Origin: Flammeovirgaceae bacterium UBA6059
GTDB lineage: Bacteria > Bacteroidota > Bacteroidia > Cytophagales > Cyclobacteriaceae
DNA: 64,000 nt
Assembly (NCBI GenBank): GCA_002435755.1
Contig: DIYH01000035.1
Span: forward strand, 310,001 to 374,000
Reading direction: 5' to 3'
Below are positions 44,845-51,910 of the stretch, one piece after another. Under the pieces are notes generated by a model. The model saw only the letters and a list, made by a program, of their open reading frames with translations. It had not been told where the DNA came from and did not search any database. Numbering within the stretch: the stretch's first letter is position 1; every line of letters starts with the position of its first letter. Position numbers and translations under genes: made by a program.

Positions 44845-45408
44845 TCAGACAACTCGTCCAAAAATAAGATTGCCACGATCCTTTGGTTCTGCCGAAGTGA
44901 GGAATACCTCAATAGCGTTGATCAATTCATATTTCGATAGACGCTCGTCTTTGTAAACATCAATGCTTTCAAACGCTTCAGCAATCTGATGATCATCTAT
45001 GCCATATATCTGATATACTTCTGCATATTCCTCCATTGAGATATAACCATCGTTGTTATCGTCAAACACGTCAAAAAGGAAGCCGTAGAGTAGCTGTCTA
45101 TATTTTTCTACGGTCGCTTCGCCTTCGTCTCCACCACTAGCTATCTCAAAGAAGTTAAGCCACTCTTCAAGAGTTATGGTTCTTTTCTTAGGTAGGGCAA
45201 TGTCTTCTTTCAGTGCTTCGAATAGTGCCTGGCAGCTTTGGCATAATTGTCTGTAATGCGAGCTGAATTCCGGTAGGTCCATTTTCTCACGTAGCGTGTG
45301 CGCTACGCTCATGAAATCTCCTAGTTGGAGATAGCCATTTTTATTAACATCAAGAAGATTGAAAAGGTGAGAGAACTTTTTCTTCTGAAACTCAGAAATC
45401 ATATTCAT
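44845..45408 (-). CDS. EF-hand calcium-binding protein
   Basis: The 187-residue soluble protein has at least two good EF-hand loops, DVNKNGYLQLGD near residue 19 and DDNNDGYISMEE near residue 118. A third, DVYKDERLSKYE near residue 154, has Arg at a position that usually carries a backbone-contributing residue. No signal peptide is seen, so it is probably cytoplasmic. The four-helix spacing resembles eukaryotic sarcoplasmic calcium-binding proteins and bacterial calerythrin-type proteins. The function could be calcium buffering or signalling. The start has a GGAGG 11 bases upstream. Confidence 0.85.
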   Translation of the reverse strand: MNMISEFQKKKFSHLFNLLDVNKNGYLQLGDFMSVAHTLREKMDLPEFSSHYRQLCQSCQALFEALKEDIALPKKRTITLEEWLNFFEIASGGDEGEATVEKYRQLLYGFLFDVFDDNNDGYISMEEYAEVYQIYGIDDHQIAEAFESIDVYKDERLSKYELINAIEVFLTSAEPKDRGNLIFGRVV

Positions 45409-45544
45409 TGATATTGAACCTCCGAAAATAACAAAAAAAGCACTTAGGCACTAGTCTGTTCAAAATCGCAAAGCGTTTGCCCTTTTACGCTCAGGTTATC
45501 TCGTAAGCATTACCCATTTCATAGTTGAAGTTCTTGCCTGAAAC

Positions 45545-45895
45545 CTAATCGGCACTTAGCGCTTTGTTAACACGTCTCAACGTATTGATCCAATACTCCA
45601 ACGTATGTTCCTGACCGTCCAGCTCTATCATCATAGTTACAGATTTTTGTGATGAAGGCTCATATACTACTGTTGGCTCTGAAACTTGACTAACCGACTC
45701 TCCATAGTGCGCAAACTCGTCAGCACTCATACCGAAAAGCTGAGATAGCTTGAGCATTTCTGCAGCCTGCAGTTTCCTTATACCGTTCTCTAATTTGCCA
45801 ACCGCAGAAGGGGAAATGTTCAATATGTTGCCGAGATACTCCTGCGTGTAGCCGTGTTTTTCGCGTAGTGTCTTGACGATTTCATTAAGTTTCAT
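45545..45895 (-). CDS. XRE-family helix-turn-helix regulator
   Basis: The 116-residue protein has an XRE helix-turn-helix at about 5-60 (IVKTLREKHGYTQEYLGNIL, then ISPSAVGKLENGIRKL) and a short C-terminal part with SVTMMIELDGQ. It probably regulates its own promoter or a neighbour. A GACT-TTC-AGTC inverted repeat at 45933-45943 lies 37 bases upstream and is a possible operator. Across the AT-rich gap is an antirepressor-like gene, but no direct link can be shown. Confidence 0.88.
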   Translation of the reverse strand: MKLNEIVKTLREKHGYTQEYLGNILNISPSAVGKLENGIRKLQAAEMLKLSQLFGMSADEFAHYGESVSQVSEPTVVYEPSSQKSVTMMIELDGQEHTLEYWINTLRRVNKALSAD

Positions 45896-46393
45896 TCTCT
45901 TTTAGCATTGTCACTAGCGAAAATATCAGATTGACTTTCAGTCTGTTGTATCTTTTTCGCAGTTGTTTTGCGGTTTTCAACAGAACCAAATAGCTATTTT
46001 CGAAAGCTACCTAAAAGAGTGTTTGATATAAATCAGACAAATTATTAGAACAATCTGGCACTACTAATGTAAAATTCATTAATAAATCTTTTTTCAAGCC
46101 TTAAAAAGTCATGTTAGCTCGTACTCCTCCACAGAAAGTAGAGAATAGCTGAGTCTTGCAGTTGGAAATAATTTTCTGATTTTTATATTCGAATATCGAT
46201 TGCATTAATATTCTTTTTTCACATATTTGTTAAATAGAAGGCTTTGTTACCGTTTATGAAAGTTGATTTCAAGAATATAATTATTCTGTATAGCCTTCAA
46301 TGTCGATATCGCTTGCAAAGACCATCAGCTAATAGAGTTATAGCAAAACGATTACCACTCACAGTGGCCTACACAAGGAGCTTGGCTCTTTGA
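45896..46393. other. AT-rich intergenic region without a recognised gene
   Basis: No ORF with family features is visible on either strand. The left end carries the putative XRE operator at 45933-45943. The remainder is AT-rich with many T-runs and has no TAnnTTTG box that I could place with confidence. Confidence 0.6.
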
Positions 46394-46450
46394 TGACTAC
46401 AGTTAGTGGTTATGAATTGGATTGGGATATGTTGGAAAATAATAATTGAG
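46394..46450 (+). CDS. Possible 18-residue leader peptide
   Basis: An ATG opens MTTVSGYELDWDMLENNN, with three Asn codons (AAT) just before the stop. The TGA (46448-46450) lies at the very base of the hairpin at 46449-46474. This gives a leader-peptide plus terminator layout ahead of the antirepressor-like gene. Such short ORFs arise by chance, so coding status is uncertain. Confidence 0.25.
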
Positions 46451-46474
46451 GGGGTGGTCATCCGTCCCCCTTTG
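46449..46474 (+). terminator. GC-rich hairpin abutting the small ORF stop
   Basis: GGGGG (46451-46455) pairs with CCCCC (46467-46471), and inner GG (46457-46458) with CC (46463-46464) around TCAT. TTTGGTTGTTGTTT follows. The T run is interrupted, so termination strength is uncertain. Confidence 0.55.
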
Positions 46475-46569
46475 GTTGTTGTTTCTGCTCTCAGTTCAAT
46501 TCATTAAGCTAAATCAACTGATTCAGGTTGCTCTCTCGAGGAGCATTCTGAAGTTATGGAACTTAATAA

Positions 46570-46941
46570 ATGAGGGCAGAGAGAATAATCGACCAACACC
46601 TCGTGGGTCAAACTTTGAGCATTTTTGTTGTAGACAATGAGCTTTACTTTCCCATAGACCAGTATTGCGACAAGTTTGGGTTGTCTTTGTTTAAGCAGGT
46701 GATATCTATCCAATCCAATGAGGACATATCTAATAGACTTGTGAAAAATCAAGTCCACGACAGATTGGGGAATCAACTCTATAGTGGCTTTTTACTGCCG
46801 TGTCACTCCTTTCTGATTTGGTTTTTTCAGATAGCAGAAAAGTCAAAAGAGTATAATAGAGCCAAACTGGAACTAAGTGCCGTGCTAGCTTCTATAGTCA
46901 AAAACAAGAAAGACGACTCAATAATGCTCGCTCAATCGTAG
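46570..46941 (+). CDS. Small protein resembling the phage P22 antirepressor N-terminal domain
   Basis: The 123-residue protein reads DNELYFPIDQYCDKFGLS, then QVISIQSNEDISNRLVKN and SGFLLPCHSFLIWFFQI. That order (a YxPI cue, a cysteine/alpha segment, a glutamine-rich linker, then LPxxxLxxWFFxI) matches the P22_AR_N domain of phage antirepressors and related host-encoded proteins. The match is by pattern and may be distant. An in-frame stop lies immediately before the ATG, fixing the start. No other phage genes are nearby. It may act on a repressor such as the XRE protein at 45545-45895, but that is conjecture. Confidence 0.6.
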   Translation: MRAERIIDQHLVGQTLSIFVVDNELYFPIDQYCDKFGLSLFKQVISIQSNEDISNRLVKNQVHDRLGNQLYSGFLLPCHSFLIWFFQIAEKSKEYNRAKLELSAVLASIVKNKKDDSIMLAQS

Positions 46942-46974
46942 TGATCAGTAGGCATTAATACGACTACCTAAAGC

Positions 46975-47007
46975 AAAAAAGCCGCTAGCACAATGCTGTC
47001 GGCTTTG
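46975..47007 (-). terminator. Terminator for tRNA-Leu
   Basis: Reading the minus strand, AAAGCCG pairs with CGGCTTT around a short stem-loop containing ACAGC/GCTAG and is followed by TTTTTT. It begins just downstream of the tRNA 3' end. Confidence 0.8.
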
Positions 47008-47009
47008 AG

Positions 47010-47091
47010 TACCAAAGGTGGGAATCGAACCCACACTCCCGAAGGAACACGATTTTGAGTCGTGCGCGTCTACCAGTTCCGCCACTTTGGC
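47010..47091 (-). tRNA. tRNA-Leu (anticodon CAA)
   Basis: On the minus strand the acceptor GCCAAAG pairs with CTTTGGT (the first pair is G-U), and discriminator A follows. The anticodon loop is CTCAAAA, giving anticodon CAA and decoding TTG. A long variable arm (GTTCCTTCGGGAGT) makes it a class II tRNA, and GTGGGTTCGATTCCCAC is the T arm. Length 82 bases, no encoded CCA. Confidence 0.94.
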
Positions 47092-47101
47092 AATTGGGAT
47101 G

Positions 47102-47109
47102 CAAACTTA
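47102..47109 (-). promoter_or_regulatory. -7 promoter element TAAGTTTG for tRNA-Leu
   Basis: Read on the minus strand this matches TAnnTTTG and ends 10 bases before the tRNA 5' end. No TTG is seen at the expected upstream spacing. Confidence 0.5.
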
Positions 47110-47127
47110 CTCCAATTCTTAGTAAGA

Positions 47128-47427
47128 CTAAGGGGTGACCTCTAAAAATTTCTTAAGTGAAAACGCTTGAGGTTTGTCAGCGAAAAGTAGTTTTGTCTTG
47201 CGCCATGTAGCTTCGAAGAGTTCAGAATGCCTGTATTCATCCAGGTGATCTTCACTCAGCCAATGGCTGTAGGTATAGAATACATTTGGATTGTTCTCAT
47301 CCTTCATCAACTCTAGATGCCGACAACCTTCAAAATTACGAATGGCCATTTTGGATCCTTCGAAGATCTCGAGGAAGTCGCCAACGGCATCTTCTCTAAA
47401 AACCATTCTCACGATTCTTACAAGCAT
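47128..47427 (-). CDS. Antibiotic biosynthesis monooxygenase (ABM)-domain protein
   Basis: The 99-residue ferredoxin-like protein has FREDAVGDFLEIFEGSKMAI, RHLELMKDENNPNVFYTYSH and a C-terminal HSELFEATW helix, as in ABM-fold proteins that act as small monooxygenases or heme/quinol-binding proteins. The start lies 6 bases after the stop of the SAM-hydroxide enzyme gene, so they form a two-gene transcript. A catalytic role is not shown; many members are uncharacterised. Confidence 0.83.
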   Translation of the reverse strand: MLVRIVRMVFREDAVGDFLEIFEGSKMAIRNFEGCRHLELMKDENNPNVFYTYSHWLSEDHLDEYRHSELFEATWRKTKLLFADKPQAFSLKKFLEVTP

Positions 47428-47433
47428 AGTATC

Positions 47434-48213
47434 TTATTCTGTAAAGTCAATAATAATTGGAGCATCATGCCTTAAGCCAAGTAATTCTGTTGCCTTACCA
47501 TTCTTTATACCTATCTGTAATGTGCCAGTTGAGTTAAACAGCAGATAGATCTCTCCTCCATCAGTTTCATCGAAGCTTTGATGCACTTTGCGCAGCTTTT
47601 CTCGACCAACTTTGATTTCAAACCGTCCCGAATTGTTGATTTTCAGAATACTATCAAAATCAGTCTTGGGGATATTGGTGATCAAATTGCCATAGTGGTC
47701 AACTCTGATCACATGACCTACGATCCGCTTTTTATTAGCCTTGACCTGACGACCAATCAAGCGCTGCAATTCAGGATACGGACTTCCCATTTCGTGCATA
47801 TTGTCGCCACTGGCCAGTTTGGCCGCAGCTGCTGCAAGCTGATCTTTTTCCATGAAAGTAGAGGGTAATTGGGGTACCGTAAGCTCTACGGCAATGTCAG
47901 GCTTTCGATCACTGATAAGGCTAAAAAGTCCACTATCTTTACCTACAAAATACTGATCTTCCAGTCGAACAGCTACAGCAGGCTCAGGCTTCTTCCCCTC
48001 TGCACTTAGACATACGAGATGTACCGTTCCAGTTGGAAAATCTCTAAAAACGGAATCCAAAATATATGCTCCATGGCCAATATCATATGGTGCTATATCA
48101 TGGCTCAAATCAACTATTTGTATACCCGGATTGATAGAGAGAACCTTGGCCTTCACCGCTCCTACGTAGTGATCTGATTGTCCAAAATCAGACAGAAAAG
48201 TCAGAATGGCCAT
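47434..48213 (-). CDS. SAM hydroxide adenosyltransferase (DUF62 family)
   Basis: The 259-residue protein has the family's N-terminal motif LSDFGQSDHYVGAVKAK, then DLSHDIAPYDIGHGAYIL, and C-terminal beta-domain features including VIRVDHYGNLITNI. These enzymes use S-adenosylmethionine and water (hydroxide) to form adenosine and methionine; fluorinase and chlorinase are specialised relatives. The role in central metabolism is unclear. It diverges from phoH and is followed by the ABM gene. Confidence 0.9.
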   Translation of the reverse strand: MAILTFLSDFGQSDHYVGAVKAKVLSINPGIQIVDLSHDIAPYDIGHGAYILDSVFRDFPTGTVHLVCLSAEGKKPEPAVAVRLEDQYFVGKDSGLFSLISDRKPDIAVELTVPQLPSTFMEKDQLAAAAAKLASGDNMHEMGSPYPELQRLIGRQVKANKKRIVGHVIRVDHYGNLITNIPKTDFDSILKINNSGRFEIKVGREKLRKVHQSFDETDGGEIYLLFNSTGTLQIGIKNGKATELLGLRHDAPIIIDFTE

Positions 48214-48306
48214 GGATTCAAATGGGAATAATTATATTAATTTGTACAAACAAAAACATTAATAACTAGTCCTCAAAATTGTCCCTCACATTCTAAAAGA
48301 AAGCAT

Positions 48307-49257
48307 TTGGTAGAAAAAGTCATCACCCTTGAAAACATACAATTGGTTGATTTTTTAGGGATAGAAAACCAAAATATCAAGGAGATCGCGCAGGCTTTTC
48401 CAGACAGCAAAATTGTATCCAGAGGTAATGAAATAAGGATCAAAGGAAGCACTCCCCAAATCATCGAGATCAACGAAATACTCAACTCGCTGATCATTCA
48501 TTACCACAAATATGGGAACATCACCCAAGAGAACATTCAGAACTACATCAAAAGTGATGATGAGCCCTCTACTGCTCAAAGCGGCAATGTGCTGATCTAT
48601 GGAACACGGGGGGCGAAGATCGTACCCAAAACAAATAATCAAAGATCTCTAGTTGAGGCGGCTATCAACAACGATTTGGTCTTCGCTATTGGTCCGGCAG
48701 GTACTGGCAAGACTTACATAAGTGTTGCGCTAGCGGTACGAGCACTAAAGAACAAAGAGGTCAAAAAAATCATCATTACGCGCCCTGCGGTAGAAGCGGG
48801 AGAAAACCTGGGTTTCCTGCCTGGTGACCTTCAGGAAAAAATCGATCCTTATCTCAGGCCCATCTATGATGCTCTATCGGATATGATCCCCTCTGAGAAG
48901 CTCAAATTCTATAGAGAGAATAATGTCATCGAGATCGCGCCTCTGGCTTACATGAGAGGGCGAACCTTAAATAACGCATACATTCTGCTTGATGAAGCCC
49001 AGAACACTACTCCTATGCAGATCAAGATGTTTATGACGCGTATGGGTCCCAGTTCGAAGATGATCATCACTGGTGATAGAAGTCAAATCGACCTGCCAAA
49101 AAATCAAAAATCAGGACTTATTGAGGCATTAAATATCCTCAAAGGTGTAAAAGGGATAGGCTTTGTAGAACTTGACGATAAAGATGTTATTAGACATAAA
49201 CTCGTCAAAGCGATCATCGGTGCTTATAAGTCTCATAGTGAAAAGAAAGAGTCATGA
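48307..49257 (+). CDS. phoH: PhoH-family ATPase
   Basis: The 316-residue protein begins at TTG 48307 (MVEKVITLENIQLVDFLG); this start fits the family's N-terminus, and no upstream ATG is available. It has a KH-like or N-terminal RNA-binding part, Walker A GPAGTGKT at 129-136, and Walker B ILLDEAQN. PhoH proteins are ATPases linked to RNA metabolism and phosphate stress in some bacteria. The stop overlaps the GNAT start by 4 bases. Confidence 0.92.
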   Translation: MVEKVITLENIQLVDFLGIENQNIKEIAQAFPDSKIVSRGNEIRIKGSTPQIIEINEILNSLIIHYHKYGNITQENIQNYIKSDDEPSTAQSGNVLIYGTRGAKIVPKTNNQRSLVEAAINNDLVFAIGPAGTGKTYISVALAVRALKNKEVKKIIITRPAVEAGENLGFLPGDLQEKIDPYLRPIYDALSDMIPSEKLKFYRENNVIEIAPLAYMRGRTLNNAYILLDEAQNTTPMQIKMFMTRMGPSSKMIITGDRSQIDLPKNQKSGLIEALNILKGVKGIGFVELDDKDVIRHKLVKAIIGAYKSHSEKKES

Positions 49258-49682
49258 AAATCATAAAGGTCAAAGAGAAAACGCATTTTGACAATGCCAG
49301 AGATGTAAGGAAGCAGGTCTTCGTCGATGAATTGAAGATTAATCAAGATGATGAGTTCGATGACTATGATGATGAGAGTCACCACTTCATTGCTCAAAAT
49401 GATGAGGGAGAAACGGTAGGCGCAGCGAGGTGGAGAAGAACACCACAAGGCATCAAGCTTGAACGGTTCGCGGTAATAAGAGAGTATCGTAATCTCGGGA
49501 TAGCATCAAAGTTGATATCAACCATACTGGATGATATAGGAAGTAAGCCTGGAAACAGTAGCAAGCGTATTTACCTCCACGCACATAAAGAGATCACCGG
49601 TTTGTATAAAAAGTTTGGTTTCAGAGAGGTCGGTACGCCTTTTCAAGAAGCTGGAGTTTGGGTACAAGAAATGGAGAAATGA
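49254..49682 (+). CDS. GNAT-family N-acetyltransferase
   Basis: The 142-residue protein has the acetyl-CoA-binding region ERFAVIREYRNLGIASKLI, close to the RxxGxG/A motif, followed by the beta-bulge/C-terminal YKKFGFREVG. It overlaps phoH by 4 bases (ATGA), implying translational coupling. The acceptor is unknown. The stretch DDEFDDYDDESHH near residue 35 is unusually acidic. Confidence 0.9.
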   Translation: MKIIKVKEKTHFDNARDVRKQVFVDELKINQDDEFDDYDDESHHFIAQNDEGETVGAARWRRTPQGIKLERFAVIREYRNLGIASKLISTILDDIGSKPGNSSKRIYLHAHKEITGLYKKFGFREVGTPFQEAGVWVQEMEK

Positions 49683-49730
49683 CATAGTACAAGCATTTGG
49701 CAGTCAAATGCTTTTGCTGAAAGCGCCTGT

Positions 49731-51839
49731 ATGTTATATTCAGCTATGTGGAATAGCTGGACCAAGTTTCCTATCATTCGCGTAACACTGGTTTTCCTTG
49801 CTGGTGTACTGGCCTTTAAGCTATTTCCAAATCTTGATCTCAAATTGGTCGTAGGAGCGGCTAGCTTATGCTTTGTCATCCACATCCTTGTATCTAAATT
49901 CTCTGGCAAGTCCTACTATGACTTAGGGAGTTGGGTAGCCTTACCAGCCATTTTCATCTTTGCTATTCTCGGTTATTATCGCGCGGCACTGAATGACGAA
50001 CTGCTTGATCCATCCCACTACCGACATATAGAGGATGGGCAAGGCTGGGAAGGAACCATCATTTCTCCTGGTACAGAAAAGGCCAACTTTATACTCTATG
50101 AAGCGGAAATCAACAATGTATTTCTGGCAAACAAGTCCATCGAAGCTCGAGGAAAGTTCAATTTCTACTTAAGGAAAACTGAAGATGTTGTCCCGCTGAG
50201 TTATGGAGATCAAATTATGGTCAAAGGGATGCCCTATGAAATATCAAGTCCCAAGAATCCTGATGAATTCTACTACAGTGCGTACATGCGCACCAAACAT
50301 ATTTATGATCAGCAGTTTGTAGACAGCCCAGATTTGCTGCGATTGGGTAACAGCTCTCCGAATCAAATTTTAGCCCTAGGGTATCAAGTCCGTAGTTTCT
50401 TCCAGGATAAGATACACCACCACATGGGGCATTCTGCAGAATCAGCTGTCCTGTCTGCACTGATATTAGGCATCAAAGACCATCTCGACAATGATCTGAC
50501 AAGAGCTTATGCATCAGCTGGAGCCATGCATGTGCTAGCTGTCTCGGGCCTGCACGTTGGTATAGTCTTCATGATTCTCAGCTTATTTCTAAAGCCGCTC
50601 AAAGGACAAAAGTATGGGAAATGGCTGGTGCTATTCATTAACCTAACTGGTCTCTGGTCATATGCAATGATCACGGGATTTTCACCTTCAGTTTTACGGG
50701 CGGTGACCATGTTTTCGATGATTAGCCTTGCTGACACAAGCGAGCGTTCCAACAACATCTACAATACAATTGCTGCATCGGCACTGCTCTTGTTGCTCTA
50801 CGAACCGAACTACATCTATGCAGTTGGATTCCAACTTTCATATGCAGCGGTAATTGGTATCATCTACCTCCAACCCAAAATTTATAATCTTTGGATTCCA
50901 CAGTACTGGATTATAGATAAGGCTTGGCAGATCACAGCGGTATCTATTGCAGCGCAGCTGGCCACTTTCCCACTAGGACTTTACTATTTCCATCAGTTCC
51001 CGTCTTACTTTTTTATCAGCAACTTGATCGTCATCCCAGGGGTGTGGCTGATTCTGCATACTGGTCTTGCCTTCTTGTTTGGAGCATCGGTTAGCGAAAT
51101 ACTAGGTGATCTAATCGCGTGGATTATCGAATGGATGCTTTGGGCGCTGAACCTTGTGGTCTCCCTCGCGGAGCAATTACCCGGCAGTTTGATTGATTGG
51201 GTTTATCTATCGTTCAATCAAATGCTGCTTGTTTATGCGATACTGCTGACTGTAATTCTCGTCTTCCACTATCAGAACATTCGTTGGCTTTATGTCTCAT
51301 TCTGCCTGGCATGTCTACTCTCCTTCTCATATATCGCAGACTATGTGGATTCAAGAGGGGCTACCGCAATCAAGTACTATCGTGCGAAGAATTATCCTGC
51401 CATTGACTTTGTCAGCGCCGGTTCCTCCTATCTAGTGTCCTCCGATGAGTTCATCAATTCAGAATTAGCGGCCTTCCAAATCGATCCACACCGAAGAGCC
51501 GTCTTATCCAATCCAGTACACAAAGACGAAACACTTGATCCACCTTATCATGAAGAGATTGAGCCAGGAGTTACCCTTTATCATTGGTATGGACATAAGG
51601 TCATCCATGTCACTCAGGAACCTACACAACAGTACTACCCAGCACTGACATGTGACGAATTGGTCATTTCAAACAATTCGATTGAATCAGAGCAAACACT
51701 TCAAAACTTCAGTTTTGATCGAGCGATTGCTGATGGTTCCAACTTCCAATCCAGGAAAATGCTCAAGTTCATAGATGAGGCAGGAATCGTCAATCTCAAT
51801 ATTGAGGGTGCTCAAATCACTAGAATCAACTCGTATTAA
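49731..51839 (+). CDS. comEC: ComEC/Rec2-family competence membrane protein
   Basis: The 702-residue polytopic protein contains the competence domain with LAVSGLHVGIVFMILSLFL and GFSPSVLRAVTMFSMISLA. The N-terminal soluble OB-like DUF4131 region precedes this. The C-terminus lacks the HxHxDH metallo-beta-lactamase domain found in Bacillus ComEC and ends in an unrelated 160-residue tail. It would form the DNA-uptake channel of the inner membrane. Start could be 49731 or the ATG at 49746. Confidence 0.88.
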   Translation: MLYSAMWNSWTKFPIIRVTLVFLAGVLAFKLFPNLDLKLVVGAASLCFVIHILVSKFSGKSYYDLGSWVALPAIFIFAILGYYRAALNDELLDPSHYRHIEDGQGWEGTIISPGTEKANFILYEAEINNVFLANKSIEARGKFNFYLRKTEDVVPLSYGDQIMVKGMPYEISSPKNPDEFYYSAYMRTKHIYDQQFVDSPDLLRLGNSSPNQILALGYQVRSFFQDKIHHHMGHSAESAVLSALILGIKDHLDNDLTRAYASAGAMHVLAVSGLHVGIVFMILSLFLKPLKGQKYGKWLVLFINLTGLWSYAMITGFSPSVLRAVTMFSMISLADTSERSNNIYNTIAASALLLLLYEPNYIYAVGFQLSYAAVIGIIYLQPKIYNLWIPQYWIIDKAWQITAVSIAAQLATFPLGLYYFHQFPSYFFISNLIVIPGVWLILHTGLAFLFGASVSEILGDLIAWIIEWMLWALNLVVSLAEQLPGSLIDWVYLSFNQMLLVYAILLTVILVFHYQNIRWLYVSFCLACLLSFSYIADYVDSRGATAIKYYRAKNYPAIDFVSAGSSYLVSSDEFINSELAAFQIDPHRRAVLSNPVHKDETLDPPYHEEIEPGVTLYHWYGHKVIHVTQEPTQQYYPALTCDELVISNNSIESEQTLQNFSFDRAIADGSNFQSRKMLKFIDEAGIVNLNIEGAQITRINSY

Positions 51840-51876
51840 TCCTATTAGAAGGAATTGTTAATAATGCTTCCAGTCG

Positions 51877-51906
51877 TTGGTGGCTTAAGCTCTACGGCTA
51901 CTTTTG
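51877..51906 (+). promoter_or_regulatory. Consensus promoter TTG-N19-TACTTTTG, start codon 4 bases downstream
   Basis: TTG at 51877-51879 and TACTTTTG at 51899-51906 are separated by exactly 19 bases, the best match in the window. The ATG of the glycosyltransferase starts at 51911, only 4 bases after the -7 box. Confidence 0.78.
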
Positions 51907-51910
51907 GCAC

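Noticed and set aside
45933..45943. GACT-TTC-AGTC inverted repeat as a proven XRE operator
   Set aside because: Arms are only 4 bases, so it is kept only as a possibility in the XRE entry.
46504..46776. 90-residue minus-strand ORF opposite the antirepressor-like gene
   Set aside because: The plus-strand frame is longer and shows a recognisable domain order; the minus frame shows none.
48241..48250. TTTGTACAAA palindrome between the SAM-hydroxide and phoH genes
   Set aside because: A 10-base AT-rich palindrome in an AT-rich gap is expected by chance and no regulator is adjacent.
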